64,000 bases of DNA, taken from Struthidea cinerea. Lineage: Eukaryota > Chordata > Aves > Passeriformes > Corcoracidae. Below, one piece after another: positions 40,150 to 52,485 of this stretch; positions within the stretch are counted from its first letter, which is position 1; every line of letters begins with the position of its first letter. The notes beneath the pieces were generated by a model. It had not been told where the DNA came from. It did not search any database and saw nothing but the letters and a program-made list of their open reading frames with translations. The DNA is taken from positions 35,846 through 99,845 of the forward strand of contig VZTI01000467.1 in NCBI GenBank assembly GCA_013397865.1, in the 5' to 3' direction. A program made the translations under genes and the position numbers.

Positions 40150-40450
40150 TGATGTATTATCAATGAATAGACTGATTTTTATGAATATGCTCATTAGCTG
40201 TAATTGTTTAACAAATGATTTATCTGAAAAAGTTTCATCCCCTGAGTTGTCTCTGATCTACTTGCTTTTTGATTATTCACTAGATGTGGTACATGATTAC
40301 TTTGCTCCCTCATAGAATAAGAGAAATATTAGCAGTATCTGTGAACACTTGCAGCATGAATATTCATTTGTGAATGCAAATGTTATATGACTTGTCATTA
40401 AAGGCATCCATTATCGCCCTATGAAGAGTAGTTCGACTCTTTTTAAAAAT
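40150..40450. promoter_or_regulatory. Candidate conserved non-coding element with POU-type motifs
   Basis: The segment is repeat-free and rich in homeodomain-type words (ATTAGC, TAATTG, TGATTA). Within 26 bases it holds the perfect palindrome ATGAATATTCAT (40356-40367) and the canonical octamer ATGCAAAT (40374-40381), both forms that POU-domain factors bind. The motifs are seen directly. That the segment acts as an enhancer is inference, and such words also arise by chance in AT-rich DNA. Confidence 0.3.
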
Positions 40451-43400
40451 AAATGTAATTTATTGTGACATCTGTTCATTATCAAGGTTACTCTAAAATA
40501 CAACTAAGTAATTACCTTTAAATGTTAATTCATCTCTTGCTGCAAATATTTTTTCTTTTAAATACAAATTTTAAATGCTGCTGTAAACAGAGAAACGTTT
40601 AACTTAACTTAACTCTTGCAGTGCCAAGCATGGGTTATTTTTAGAGAATGAGCATGTCTGAAACCCATTGTACGATAAGAATTTGCACTCACATATACTA
40701 TGTGTTCCTGGAAGAATTTACGCTGTAAGAGGCTGAGAAGAGTGGCATCCAAAAGTTAAAGAGAAAAAAAGAGAGAAGGGAAGAAATATGAGACATTCAC
40801 AGGAAAAACTTAATTCCCCAGAAAGCAATAAAAATGCCATAAAGTAAACAAGTTGAAGTGCTGTGGAACAGTTAAAAACCTCGACAGCATGTAACAATAA
40901 ATTTCTCAAGAGAGGAGGACATTGAAGATGGAAATTCTGCTTGTAATTCAGGCATATTAAAGGAAACTTCAGATCTGTGTAAAGGGCTGGCATTAATTTA
41001 TTTGCTTGCACTGGAAAATATTACATATTGTTTTGAAATTATTTTTTTCTTTATCCAGAAATAGCACTCTGAGTGCTACTGCTGTGCTGTTGCAATAGCT
41101 TCTCACATGTAAAATTAATATCTGCTAAATATGGCATACCAAGCAAGGTAGTGACAAGTAATGGACCACAATATGATTTGTTAAGAGTTCTTCTGATGTT
41201 CTGCTAAAGAATATGGTTATAAACGCTCCAGTGTCTGGCATACCCACAGTGAATTGCCCTTATAAAAGCTCTGCTGAATATTTTTAAAAACAGAACTTCA
41301 AAAGCCTTAGAAAGAAATTCGGATCCCTGCTTGGTGACACAGAGTTTCGGGGAGTGGTTGTAATAATTGCATAGAAATGTTTCCACACAGTTCAGCAGGA
41401 AGTTGACAATCCCTTATGTCATCACTACTAATGAGAGTATAGACATTTCTCATTAGCTATGAGAAAATGAAGCAGATTATGTGATGAAAGGTAAAGGAAG
41501 TTAAAGCTCTTTCATCCATAAAACAGTAAATATAAAAAGAACAGCAAAACATGGGTGCAGAAGCCAAGTATCTCTTTGGAAGGTGTTACCTGCTCACCGC
41601 AGCAATTGCTAAGTAGAGGTAGATCAGCAGGAGAAACAGGAGGCCTTCTCACACATCTACAAAGGAAGGAAGAAAAGCAGCTGCACTCTAAGCCTACAAA
41701 TAATAAGTCAGAATGGGCCAAAAAGGATGCAGTGGATCAGCTGCCATAATGGAGTGAACTGTGTAAATATGTCTGGAAATTAAAACCTGGGACCTACTGT
41801 GGAGGAATACGAGACTGAAGAGACTGACTCCGACCCGTGTGTTGTAAGTACTGTGTATCTTCAGTCAGGAAGATGGACATACTCAAAAAAGCCCCATTTA
41901 GAGCTGGGGCTTGGCATCTGTGGAGAATCCTACTAGAAGTCTGACTCTTGCTCTTTCCATGAGCTTCCACAGAAAATGTTCAGTATCTACCACTGGAGAA
42001 CTACACTTGGCACCTGGAAACAGAAAAACAGAAGCAAAGATAATAAAACAGTGGAGCAACTAAGGAATACAGTGTGTTTAGAGTACTTACAACTGCAGGA
42101 GTAAAAAGGGAAAGGTCCAGACAAGAATTTGGGATCTTTGTGGAGGTGGGTAGAGACACAGCAAAGAATGATAACTTGTTCTACTATGAGAAATTAAAAA
42201 TAGAGAAGACTCAGAATATGGAAGAAAACACAGACCAAAACAGAAATCTGCTTTTGGACAGAGTTGCTCTATTAGTGATAAACAAAATCATTTTCCAAAG
42301 GAGTCTAAACAAGAATGAAATGGGCTGATAAGAACAGTTGTGTATGATGTATTTCCAAGAAAGCATTCAGGAACAATCAAGATCGTTATGATAGCATCAC
42401 TAAGGGTTTCCAGTGGAAGAATTAGGTCCAGCAACTTGAATAGTACCTTGAATATAAATGGAGCATGTGTTAATTTCAAATTGGATGGCAGACATCAAGT
42501 CCAGTTGCACATCAAAATTACAAAAAAAAAAACTGAAAAGAAAACCTAGTCATGTGGAACACAGGTGGTAAATATAACATTTTACATTGGAAAGACCACT
42601 TCTAGTGTGAATACTTGAGAACTGGTAGTTAAGTGAAATAAAATCCTGAAAGATTATGTAAATTGGGTCTGGTCTTCCTTTCTATGCTCTGCTATATGTA
42701 ACTAGATTTGATTTTAGTACTAATATCTTCAAAATTGTGCTGCTTATGATGGTTAGGGTACCAAAGGTAAATCAGGCTATTCAAATGCTTCACTGTAAAT
42801 TATTCCTTTCTGGTTCTTCTGTCCTAATATAGATGTTTGAAATTTACAAAATATAGCTAAAGCTATGCTACCTATGCCCATCTCTTTATTGATATATTAT
42901 TCATACAAGACAGATTGAAGACAAATTGTCTCAATAAATTGTGTTATTTGATGCAACAGTGGTTATAATGTGGTTCTTGTTGTGTTGGCATCCCTGGAAA
43001 GATATTTCATTGTTGTAATGTCATAGAGATTTTTATATTTTATTCAGTTTAGCACCATGCAGTTTATTGCTTTTAGTTGATGTTTTGATTTTTATTCCCG
43101 TGCCACCAGATATTCCATTTAAAAATCATAATTGTATGACTTCCTTTATGGTGAACGAATTGTACCTTGTAAAAATCCTTAATAGAATTTAATTGAATTC
43201 GTTGGAGTTTTCAGAAGTTCATCCTATCCTGAATAAGAATAGACACAAATTTCTCCCTCTCTAAACTAGTGGTGAAAACATTCTTTTATAATATTAGACT
43301 TAGGAATAGAATATTTTCTTGGATTCCAACTTGAAATACTGTACCATCAGTTCCTGGAATCTTCCTGGCATAAAAAAATTTAAGGCATGAAGTAGTTGCT

Positions 43401-43872
43401 GAAGGTAAAGGAGCCTGCAGGAAACCACAAATCCCAGTACTTGCCTCTCAGGTTTAAGAAAAATTTCATCTGAAATCTGGTTGCTTTGTTAATTGATTGA
43501 TTTTGTCCAAAAGGGTGATGCAGTAGAAGAACTGCATGAGTAAAACTGGGAATTTTCTATATTTTGGCTAAATACCTTCCTAAATATTTATCTCTAGCCA
43601 GTGTGTTGGGTGTGTTCACTGATACCGTTAGTCTGTGTGCATATAGTTCAATGAACACGATTCAAAAAGGAATAATATTTCAAGATTTGAAAGTACTGAG
43701 GCAACTTGTGCTACTTTCTCCAAGTGTCAGCATACAACCCAAAATGCATGGTGACACCCTCTCTCTAAAATAATTTCTTGTCTTTCTTGTGAGTTTCCAA
43801 ATATATGACAAAAGAGAGTGAGAAAAAAAAGAGACAAATATAGATGCTGATAATTATAGGAAAAGCCTTCTG
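40451..43872. other. Gene-free stretch
   Basis: An 84-codon frame (42074-42328) and a 97-codon minus frame (40718-41011) have no recognisable domain. A GTAAGT near 41846 has no convincing exon before it. Confidence 0.45.
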
Positions 43873-43945
43873 GCACGTCCAGAAATAGAATGCAAACTTC
43901 TGACTCATATGTCTGCATCCTGGCCACTGCACCACACTGCTTTTC
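43873..43945 (+). repeat. MIR-like SINE 3'-end relic
   Basis: The series CTGGCACGTCCAGAAATAGAA, CTTCTGACTC and CCACTGCACCACACTGC follows the MIR 3' half (ggcagagccaggattagaac ... tctgactcc ... ccactgcaccacactgcc). Order and spacing are right over about 70 bases, which makes this the better of the MIR-like calls in the window. Confidence 0.6.
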
Positions 43946-44627
43946 CTACAGACTCATTTTTATGGAGTAAATGCATATTTCATAAATATCGAGATGGAAA
44001 TATATTGTAAAATTGTCACCAAAAACTCATTTTAAGTACTGTTACGGGTTTACTGTGTTTATACACATTTTAAAATAATGCCCCACAAGAAAGCCCCCAG
44101 ACTGCAAGATGTTACATAATTCCACTACTACTGCTTAATGTTTTATAAATCATCAGTGTTAATCTATCTGAGCTGCTCTATGAAAATCTTTCAAGCGTAA
44201 GTAATTGGAATTTTGCAAAGATCTTTATTTTATGAAGAAATACAAAAATGCCAAATGATTAAGGTGTTTTCATGAACAAAGACAGTATGCTATTGTGAGT
44301 TAAATTAGTTTTAGCTTAACATTTTGTCAACATAGAGGAACATTGTGTGTCTCTGATCTTCATTATCCATTCTCTCTGACTTCATTGCTTTTAGGAAGAC
44401 ATTTTGTAAACAGTTTGAAGGATATTTTAATTAAAAAATCCTACATATAAAGCATTCTGGTTTCTAAGAAATAGATGAGCTTAGTATCTTAAATATGTTC
44501 TCCATGTAGTGTTTGCTGTCTTAAATGTGTGCCCCTTTTGCTCAGTTCACTGAATTCTAGAAGCTCAATTTGCACTTTTTGCATACAAGTATCCCCCTGT
44601 TTCTTGGGTACATAAATTATATGGAGA
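43946..44627. other. Gene-free AT-rich stretch
   Basis: Unique AT-rich sequence between a MIR-like relic and a CR1 element. Nothing was identified. Confidence 0.5.
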
Positions 44628-44972
44628 CATTCCAGTACCTGAAGGGAGCCTGCAAGAAAGATGGAAGGGGACTTTGTAAAAAGGTATGCAGTAACAGGAC
44701 AAGGGGGAATGGCTTCAAACTGAAAGAGAGTGGCTTTAGACTAGTTATCAGGAAAAAATTCTTTACTGTTAGAGTGGTGAGACACTGGAACAGATTGCCC
44801 AGAGAAGCTGTGGGTGGAACATCCCTGGAAGTGTTCCGGACCAGATTGGATGAAGCTCTGAGCAACCCGGTCTAGTGAAAGGTGTCCCTGCCCATGGCAG
44901 GGTGTTGGACCTAGATGATCTTTCAGGTTCTTTCCAAGCCAGGGCATTCTATAATTCTATGATTCTATAATA
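44628..44972 (+). mobile_element. CR1 LINE, 5'-truncated copy with intact 3' tail
   Basis: The copy starts within CR1 ORF2 (ACCTGAAGGGAGCCTGCAAG), runs through the conserved GAGACACTGGAACAGATTGC and CCCTGGAAGTGTTC blocks, the TCTAGTGAAAGGTGTCCCTG and GGATGATCTTT-type 3' UTR, and ends in the CR1 tail ATTCTATAATTCTATGATTC. This order is diagnostic of avian CR1. It is about 345 bp long, the usual size for a bird CR1 copy. Confidence 0.93.
44640..44875 (+). pseudogene. C-terminal remnant of the CR1 ORF2 (reverse transcriptase) protein
   Basis: The frame reads through to a stop at 44873-44875 and includes FFTVRVVRHWNRLPREA, followed by SLEVFRTRLDEALSN. That is the conserved C-terminal end of the CR1 ORF2 polyprotein, beyond its endonuclease and reverse transcriptase domains. 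Only about 78 residues remain and neither catalytic domain is present, so it is non-functional. The frame is still open over this length, pointing to moderate age. Confidence 0.85.
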
Positions 44973-46892
44973 CATATTAGGGAAGCACAAGATATACATG
45001 TCTAAAGTCACACATTTATTCAGATTGGTAGAAATAACATACATATATGCCAACATTCTTTATGACTTTTGGGCAAACCAGTACTGTCTCATATTTTAAT
45101 ATATGGGAAAGGAGAAGGTTTGGGGTTTGTGGAACATCATTTTCCCTTCTATGTGCACAGGCAACCAAGCAGGATGGTCTACTTGGCACAGGAAATTATC
45201 TCCAGGAGAATAGCCTAGCTACAGCCACTGGTGGTATGTGGGCAAAAGGAGACAGAAATAAAATCAGCTCCTATTTAGTTTAAAATCTAAATGCTGAAGA
45301 CATAATAAATCAAAAGACCAGAAGAAATGAAGACTCTCTATATGCCGATGTATGGGCAACAGGTGAGAGATATTCAGACTGCTTCCTTATGAGTACATAT
45401 TTCACTTATTCACTGAAGCATGAAGGGGGCATATTAATCAAATTTTTAAAAACTTGATATATTCTAATATATTCCTTCTAAGGGATGAAACAGCAAAAGC
45501 AACAGAGGAAGGGTGTTCTTGATCATTCAGCACTCCCAAGTCATTGAATGCCTGAAACCAAAAAGTTTTCAATCATTATGTACCACCATTCCAACAGAAA
45601 AATCAAAATATGGATAAAGTGAGTATTTTTTTCCTTCCATCAAATCTGAGTGCAGAGTGAGCTACAAAAGTATTCTTTAATAACATGCAGGGAGGAAAGT
45701 TAATTACTGTGCGTCCTTTCTCTTCATCTAGCAGATGTTTCAGCAAAAACTACACTTATACCCCTGGAACTTGTAAAACTATAGGTGAATATTTCCTGAC
45801 CTGTAACTGTGTTTGAACCTGGGGACATTGTGTACTACAGAAATTGCTTGATTATCAGGCTGGTGATTCCTAATTCAGTGGGAGTGATAGAGTCTGATTT
45901 AAATTTCTTATGTGGAAACAGAATATATAACTGTGTAACCAGCATGTTCTAGACTTGGTGCTTTAATAGGGCCAACGTAGAAATGCTGAAAATAGCTATG
46001 AGTCAAATCAGTCGAGAAAAAAATATAAACGGAAGCATCTGAGACATGACTGGAACTATTTCACATTATATTCAAAACCCACAGTCTAAGAAAGTGGAAA
46101 AATATCCACACTGCTTATAAAAGCAACTTAATAATGGAAAAAAGCAGGTACAAAATTATATTTCATTTATAGATGTATGTACATGTATTTTAAAAATGAA
46201 ACGGGGAGTTTATCCATAAATGTTCAAAGTGTTCTGACTGTGGTTCATTATTTTAAAATGTGTATAAGCATGGAGTAAACTCTCAACATAGTGCTCATAA
46301 TAAGCTTTTGATGAGAATACTCTTCATTCCTCTGTTTAATATTTATGAAATAAGCATTTACTTAGTGAAAGTAAGCCTTTAAGTGAGGCACATTTCTCTG
46401 TGACCAGAATGAAATGAATATAAATAATATAAGTTAGAAAGTATGAGTTGTAAGAAATACATAAAATGAAGAAACAGGAACATGATGAAAAACCTCTAGT
46501 CAGCAGAGTTAAAAACAATGCAAATTAGACTTTTAAATAAACTAGGAACAAAAGAAACCCTGAAAACAGTGTCAGTCCATTGTTTATAGATCGAAATTCT
46601 GGTCTCTGTCTTGGCTCAACTCAGAATTCCACTGCAACAATGATGCAGTCTCAGTGCATGAGGAGGTGGTACACTTACTCCACTTAATTGAGGAAAGGCA
46701 AAGTGGTCTGTCAGAAAGGTGCTTTTCCAGCAGTGGGATGATGCAGCTAACCCCCATGGTGATGAGGGCACAGAGGTAGTTCCCATGCTACCAACACTCT
46801 GGTCACTTCTGCTTCACTGCTTCCTTAAGTGAGGTATTCTAAAGGAGCACATCTGTGCAACTGCATTTTAGACAGGAGCTGATTTTTGTTGC
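44973..46892. other. Gene-free stretch
   Basis: AT-rich and unique. Short frames only. No repeat was identified up to the LTR that follows. Confidence 0.5.
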
Positions 46893-47531
46893 TGCATTGG
46901 GTTTGCATGGCCAAGCTTTGGTAGTGGGGGCGCTTACAGTGGTGGCTTCTGTGAGAAGCTGCCAGAAGCTTCCTCCATGTCCAATACAGCCAATCCCTGG
47001 CAGTCCCAGTGCTGCTGGTCAAGGCAGGACCAACTAGAAATGGTGGTAACAGCTCTGTGATAACATATTTCAGAAGAAGGAAAAAAAGATACTGCACAGT
47101 TGTAATTGTGGCAAGAGAACAGCGGGGTGAGAACATGTGAGAAGAACAACCCTGCAGACACCAAGGTCAGTGGAGAAGGAGGGGGAGGAGGTACTCCGGG
47201 CACCAGAGCTGGGATTCTTCTGCAGCCCGTGGTGAAGACCATGGTGCAGCAGGTCTGCCCTTTGCAGCCTTTGGAGATCCATGGGGATGCAGAGATCCAC
47301 CCATAGTCCATGAAAGAGTGATCCAGGTTGCAGCAGTTTGCAGAGATCTGTTGCTCATGAGATGGACTCACATTGGAGAAGTTCATGGAGAACTGTGTCC
47401 CATGGGAGGGACCCCACATTGGAGCAGGGGAAGAACTCCTCACCCTGAGCAGTGGGAGAAACAATGTGCAATGACCTGACCATAATCCCCATTCCCTGTT
47501 CCCATGCAGTGCCAGGGAAGGAGGCATAGCT

Positions 47532-47558
47532 GGGAGGGAGGGAGAGAGGGGTGGGGGG
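47532..47558 (+). other. G-quadruplex-type motif in the LTR
   Basis: Five G runs of at least three occur with loops of 1, 1, 5 and 1 bases: GGG, GGG, GGG, GGGG, GGGGGG. This fits the standard G3+N1-7 pattern. It lies about 57 bp upstream of the AATAAA. Confidence 0.6.
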
Positions 47559-47614
47559 AAGGTGTTTTTAAGGATTTATTTTACTTCTCGTTACCCTGCT
47601 CTGATTTTGTTAGT

Positions 47615-47620
47615 AATAAA
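47615..47620 (+). promoter_or_regulatory. Poly(A) signal of the solo LTR
   Basis: AATAAA in TTAGTAATAAATTC, in the reading direction of the LTR and in the position where this LTR family normally carries its polyadenylation signal. Confidence 0.65.
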
Positions 47621-49002
47621 TTCATTTAATATCTCTAATTTGAACCTGTTTTACCTGTGATGATGGTATTTGGTGAGTGATCTCTCGTACTCCTTATCTC
47701 AACTCATGAAAACTTTGTTATATTTTCTCCCCCCTGTTCAGCTGTGGAGGGGAGTGAGAGACAGGCTTTGGTGCCTGGAATCCAGCCAGGGTCAACCCAG
47801 TACAATTGTCTGGATTTTCCTGCCGGGAGCTGAGTATTTACCTTTTGTTAGTTTGTTTGCTTGTTATCTCTGAAGACTCCTTGGAAGGCTGAGTGAAGAG
47901 GACCTCTGTAAGACCTTGCGTTCCCACCTCACCTACAGCATGCTGGTCAGGCAGCTGTCAAAGAGCCTTGATCACCTTCCAACAAAATGATGGAGAGCCA
48001 GAAGCCTAGAAGCTCAAGGATTACTGGCCTGCAAACCTCTCAGCACTTGGGTCTTTTGCAATCCAAACTCTCATGGAAATCTGGGAGACTGCTAATGAGC
48101 TGGGAACAGCAAGGGCCACAGAGTCTTCAGTTAAGGGTCAGAGAGTTACATGAACTGCCCCAGAGCTGTGATTCTTGGCCTTCCCTTTTACAAAAGGACT
48201 TCATCTGTCAGGGCTTTGACTGCATACTCTAAAAGTGAATGTATTGCAAATCCTGTGAAAAAAAACCTGTCTGCACTGGTCCTGATATCAGCTACAGGAA
48301 GAGGCAGTCTTGGAGATTGGAGGTGACTTAACCTCTAGCTTCTCTACTGGGGAGGAGGAGGTGAAAAAATATCCCAGCAGAGGGCACAAAGAAATTTTAG
48401 GTAGTGTGAGGTGGAAGAAAACAGCGTATCAGAAGTGTGTTATTGCTGATGGGAAAATACAATGGGAATGGTATTCCTAGTCCCACAGACACGGTCACCT
48501 ATTGATGCTGATGCACTCATCCAATGTCACTATGTCCCAAACAACTATTTAGTCAGGCTGGAGCTTGGGGGTCATCCATTGGATCATCAATCAGTATGGC
48601 AGCACTGTTTGTGTGCGTACAGCAAGGTGTTTACAGAATAACAAGAGAAAGGGGAGGTCAGAAGGGTTTCTGTAGGATCCGTAGCCAGAGGAAGGCACTG
48701 CCTGGAATTTCTGGACAGGGACATGGGAGCAGGTCTCAAAAGCCGTCATAGTCATCACACTGTACCTACCAACACGCTCTTCAGACATACCCTGAATCCC
48801 ACAATAAGAAGGTCTCGAGATGTTTCCATTCTGATGGACGCTACACATAAATAAATGGTAGAAGGACTTCTGCATCCAAAGCAGTTTGGTAGACACAAAG
48901 AAAATCACCAAATAGAAGCCAGCAATTTTTTATGTCCTTTCTGGTCCACAAAGAGCACACAGCTTTTTAAAATTACTTTTATGGAAGCTGTCAGTTCTTT
49001 CT

Positions 49003-49022
49003 CCTGAACAATGTTGTTCAGG
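49003..49022. repeat. Near-perfect 20-bp palindrome
   Basis: Arms CCTGAACAA and TTGTTCAGG (9 bp each) are separated by TG. A hairpin is possible in principle, but a two-base loop is tight. It is equally readable as a palindromic binding site. Confidence 0.5.
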
Positions 49023-49430
49023 GTTGGCTATGGTTCTGCTTAGTCTCATCTCAAACTTTTAGTCCCTCAGTCAGTGCACCTACACCCATCTGTAGGCAAC
49101 GCTTTGTGTGATTTGGGAATGCCCAGCACCTTTTCAAGTCAAGTCCTTCCTTTTCTCAGGACTTCTTCCAACCACACAGTTAATTGTCACACCACTGTGA
49201 GCCCCATGCCAGAGGTAAGTTTTGAGCTCCGTTCCTCACAACATGCCTGGATTAAAACTCATGGTACAATCTTCCAAAAAAAAGCACCATCCCAGCTTTG
49301 CTGTGGCATACTTAATTCTCTTAAAGCCCGGGGCATTTCAGCAATGTTGGACTGGAAAATCAGTGCAGTTCTACATTGCATTGAAGGTCACATCTGAAGG
49401 TTTTTTATGTTAAGCAACCATAGACCTGTG

Positions 49431-49457
49431 TTTCCAAAAGCAATGCTATTTTGGAAA
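49431..49457. repeat. Hairpin-type inverted repeat
   Basis: Arms TTTCCAAAA and TTTTGGAAA are 9 bp each and perfectly complementary, with a 9-base loop GCAATGCTA. No repeat family or gene was recognised around it. Confidence 0.5.
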
Positions 49458-49565
49458 TTTCAGTTTTACAGGTGCTTAATCAAAAAGGCTGTAAAGAATT
49501 AATTTTCTGTGAAACTACTGAGGATTGACCTTAGAAATCAACTGGTACAAAAAGAAGAAACTATT

Positions 49566-49583
49566 AAAAAAAAAAAAAAAAAA
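49566..49583. repeat. A homopolymer (18 bp)
   Basis: An uninterrupted run of 18 A. I looked for a retroposed sequence upstream and recognised none. Confidence 0.9.
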
Positions 49584-50744
49584 GACAAAAAGAGGCCCTA
49601 TCACATTGCTTTCCCTACAGTAATATTTCCCCAAATTTGTAAAACAAATTGATTTTTGGGGAATGCATCAAATCTCCTCTTTCCTTTCTATATCTCTCTT
49701 GAAATATGGTTTGAACCACTACTTCAGACACATGTATTTTAAGCTATTTATTTTAAATTGTGATTTGCATACTGCCAAGTATTTAAATGTAGTTGTAATT
49801 ACACTGGTTGGGAGTGACAAACACCAGGAGACCATCTATCAAGCTAATTTATCTCCCTATCTGTATCAGTATCAATCCACTCACTGTTCTTCTTCTACAG
49901 TATTCAAGATAATATGGTATTTACAGTGTTATGTGTTTGCCAGATGCATGTTAATTAAGCACGAGGAGATTTAAATGTGTCTTTGGCTGGTTTCTTCATT
50001 CAGCTGTCTTGAGAAATACTCAAAAGTAATTTCCATTAACTGCTGTGCTATCTACTGGTGAGGACAGAAATGGTCATTAGTGACTCCCTGCTGCTGAATG
50101 CAGCCCTCCACTTCATCATAATTCTTGGGGAAGGCTTGCTTCAATGCTAAAAGAAACTCTGCGTATCATTGTTCCAAAACCTCTGCCTTGTCGCAAATGC
50201 CAGCATAGATTGATATTTATTTTTAAGCTTAGAATATGAGTTTTAACGGCTGAAACAAAATCTATGCATTAGCAAAGGGAACACATTTTCTAACAAGCTT
50301 CAGGAAAAGGGGAAAAGAGCAGTCGTGAGTCCAATTAATCTGGTATTCTCAAAAAAACCTAGGCCTGGGTCTTCAACATCTTGAACCAGGAAAAGTTTTT
50401 GGAAGATTTCTTTTACACCTTTTCTGTTTCCTTCTTTGTGCCAACATGATGTGCAAAACTGTCTGGAACAGGATAGGGGTGGTGACACTGCCAGACAAAC
50501 ACAAGCAAATGATTTTCTGCTTATTCATGCCCTGTGCCATTCTGTGCTGTAGACTCCCTAGGGCTGAATTTATTTAGCAAATCATTTTAGGATGCACAGA
50601 CCTTGCTTGGTAGGCCTTCCTGTATTTTCACATAGATGAACTATTCTTGAAGAGTTTCTCCATTCTTTTTTCTTTAAAGAAAAAGTAGATTTTTCTTTAA
50701 CACCAGATGACTACTGCACATGTCCTTGTCCTACCCAGCTATTC

Positions 50745-50784
50745 CACAACCAGTATATTTACTGCACAACCGGTATATTTATTG
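50745..50784 (+). repeat. 20-bp tandem duplication
   Basis: CACAACC(A/G)GTATATTTA(C/T)TG occurs twice back to back (50745-50764 and 50765-50784) with two transitions between the copies. Confidence 0.8.
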
Positions 50785-52485
50785 TGGAATTTGGGAGAAA
50801 ATGTCACTTGGCATTATTTTTATAGTTCCCATATTTTTCTCTCACTGTATCTCGAGGTTGTAGCAGAATAGAATCTTGTTCCCCATCAACATTGTGATAG
50901 AAAAAAGAAATAAGTGGCTGTTGGTTTGGGGTTGGTTTTTTTTCTGTAGTACTTTTTACTTTCTCCACAGCATGTTTAGGAATGTGATAAACCTTATCTT
51001 GCTGGGAAGTAACTAGAGGATGATTTTTTTATGGGAGTTCTGTCCTAGTTAAGACATATTATGTGAATACTCACAAGGCACCAGTTTTCAAATATCTTAA
51101 ATAATGGGCTTAAAACCATCAATAAATCAATCCATGGAAATTCACGGTGGGGGGCGGGGAAAGCAGTACAATGAATCACTGCACTTTTGGCAATTTAATG
51201 TGCTTAATCACTGTAGATCTGTGTCTTTTATGTACACTGTCTTGCAAAGGTACCATATGATCTTTCACTCCCTTTAAAATTCCCTGTCAGTCTTTTAAAT
51301 AGACTCTCTCCCCCAAAAGAGCATATGAAATATCCCTTTAATTATACAGGCACCTAAACCTACCCATAAATTGATGCTAACATGCATATCAAAGATTTTC
51401 TACAGAAGCATACAATGCCAGAAGCACTTTTCTGTTTCATAAAAATCTTAATGAAGCTTAAAACAGCAGCTTCTAACATCTTTACTTAGAGATATAGAAC
51501 CTTGTAGGTTTTTTTAACAAATACGCTCACTGATTTCTTTAATTACATGCAATAAACTGTACAGGTTTATATACATATCAAATGAATAAAATGATGTTAC
51601 CTAGACAAATTATGTTCTCGTGCATGGAGAATATCTATTAAAATGGGATATTGAGGACCCATGCTGAGTCTATGAACTCTGACTGCCTTGAGAGGAACGG
51701 TATGATTTATGACTTACAAGCGAGCTGTCCTCTCCACCAAGAAACCACCTCTCATTCCCTTCCAATTTGGGGAAATTTTCATCACTTTTCAGCATTTTTG
51801 GTTAGGGAGTACTGGCCAGGTATGGGTTACAGACAACTAAAAAATAGAGGAAAATTCCATTTCACACCCACACAATTGTGACCAGTGGGGAGGTTTGTGG
51901 TTTCCAATTATTAAAGGAAATGCACAGTCTTTGCAAGTATAGGGTCTTACTTATTTCCTTGCTTTGAGGAATGATAATGCAGTAAATCATACACCTATGA
52001 AGTTTTATTAAATATTTATCATAAAGATTTATTAGTTTCACCTCTGCCAGCAGAAGAGCTTTCACAAAATGGAATGGGATTTCTATTTTACACTTCTCAG
52101 CCTTTGACTACAATGCATTAAGACAACACAGTGACTTATTTTTCCAGATGTGTTTTTCTTCTTTGAGCATAATTTTCTCCCTGGTTTTGTTTAATTTTAC
52201 ACTTGACTGAGGTGTATAAACTGAAGGAGCTGAGGTAATTTCAGAAAAACTCATATGTGGGTTAAAAAATGTTTGAATCATAATTTTGAAAAAAAACACA
52301 AAACCAGTTGCAGCAATAACATAATTATCTGGAGTCTGAATAGAATTTGCTTAAGAAAACCCAATGATTTGTAGCAGTGGCACAGCAGTGGTTTAAGAAG
52401 CACTACTCCCAGCTTAGATCAAGTGATGGACTGGAGATAGGTGCTCCATTTCTAACTTGACCTCAAGCTTTCTGACTCATGTCAT

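Larger units (their letters stand above)
46893..47804 (+). mobile_element. Endogenous-retrovirus solo LTR (~912 bp)
   Basis: It starts TGCATTGGGTTTGCATGGCC and ends CAGGGTCAACCCAGTACA, with the LTR order expected for a common avian family: GTGGCTTCTGTGAGAAGCTG, ATAACATATTT, repeated 'ctgcagcccgtgg..gaccat'-type units, TTTTACTTCTCGTTACCC, AATAAA and GTGAGTGATCTCTC. The termini are TG...CA. I see no exact target duplication (GTTGC before, ATTGT after), so age or boundary error has blurred it. No internal viral genes flank it. The 197-codon minus frame across it (46934-47527) is a composition artefact. Confidence 0.85.
47805..52485. other. Gene-free stretch
   Basis: No gene is supported. The 107-codon plus frame (49074-49397), 106-codon minus frame (48591-48911) and 103-codon plus frame (49663-49974) have no recognisable domains. 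Short hairpins, an A homopolymer and a 20-bp tandem duplication are listed separately. Confidence 0.5.

Noticed and set aside
41840..41852. GTAAGT donor-like site after a GC-richer stretch (another near 1502)
   Set aside because: No acceptor and open frame pair convincingly upstream. Single donor-like words are frequent by chance.
46934..47527. 197-codon minus-strand open frame
   Set aside because: It is antisense to a recognisable solo LTR and built from its repeated units.
49390..49583. Possible retropseudogene ending in A18
   Set aside because: No coding similarity upstream, no AATAAA at the right spacing and no flanking direct repeat seen.
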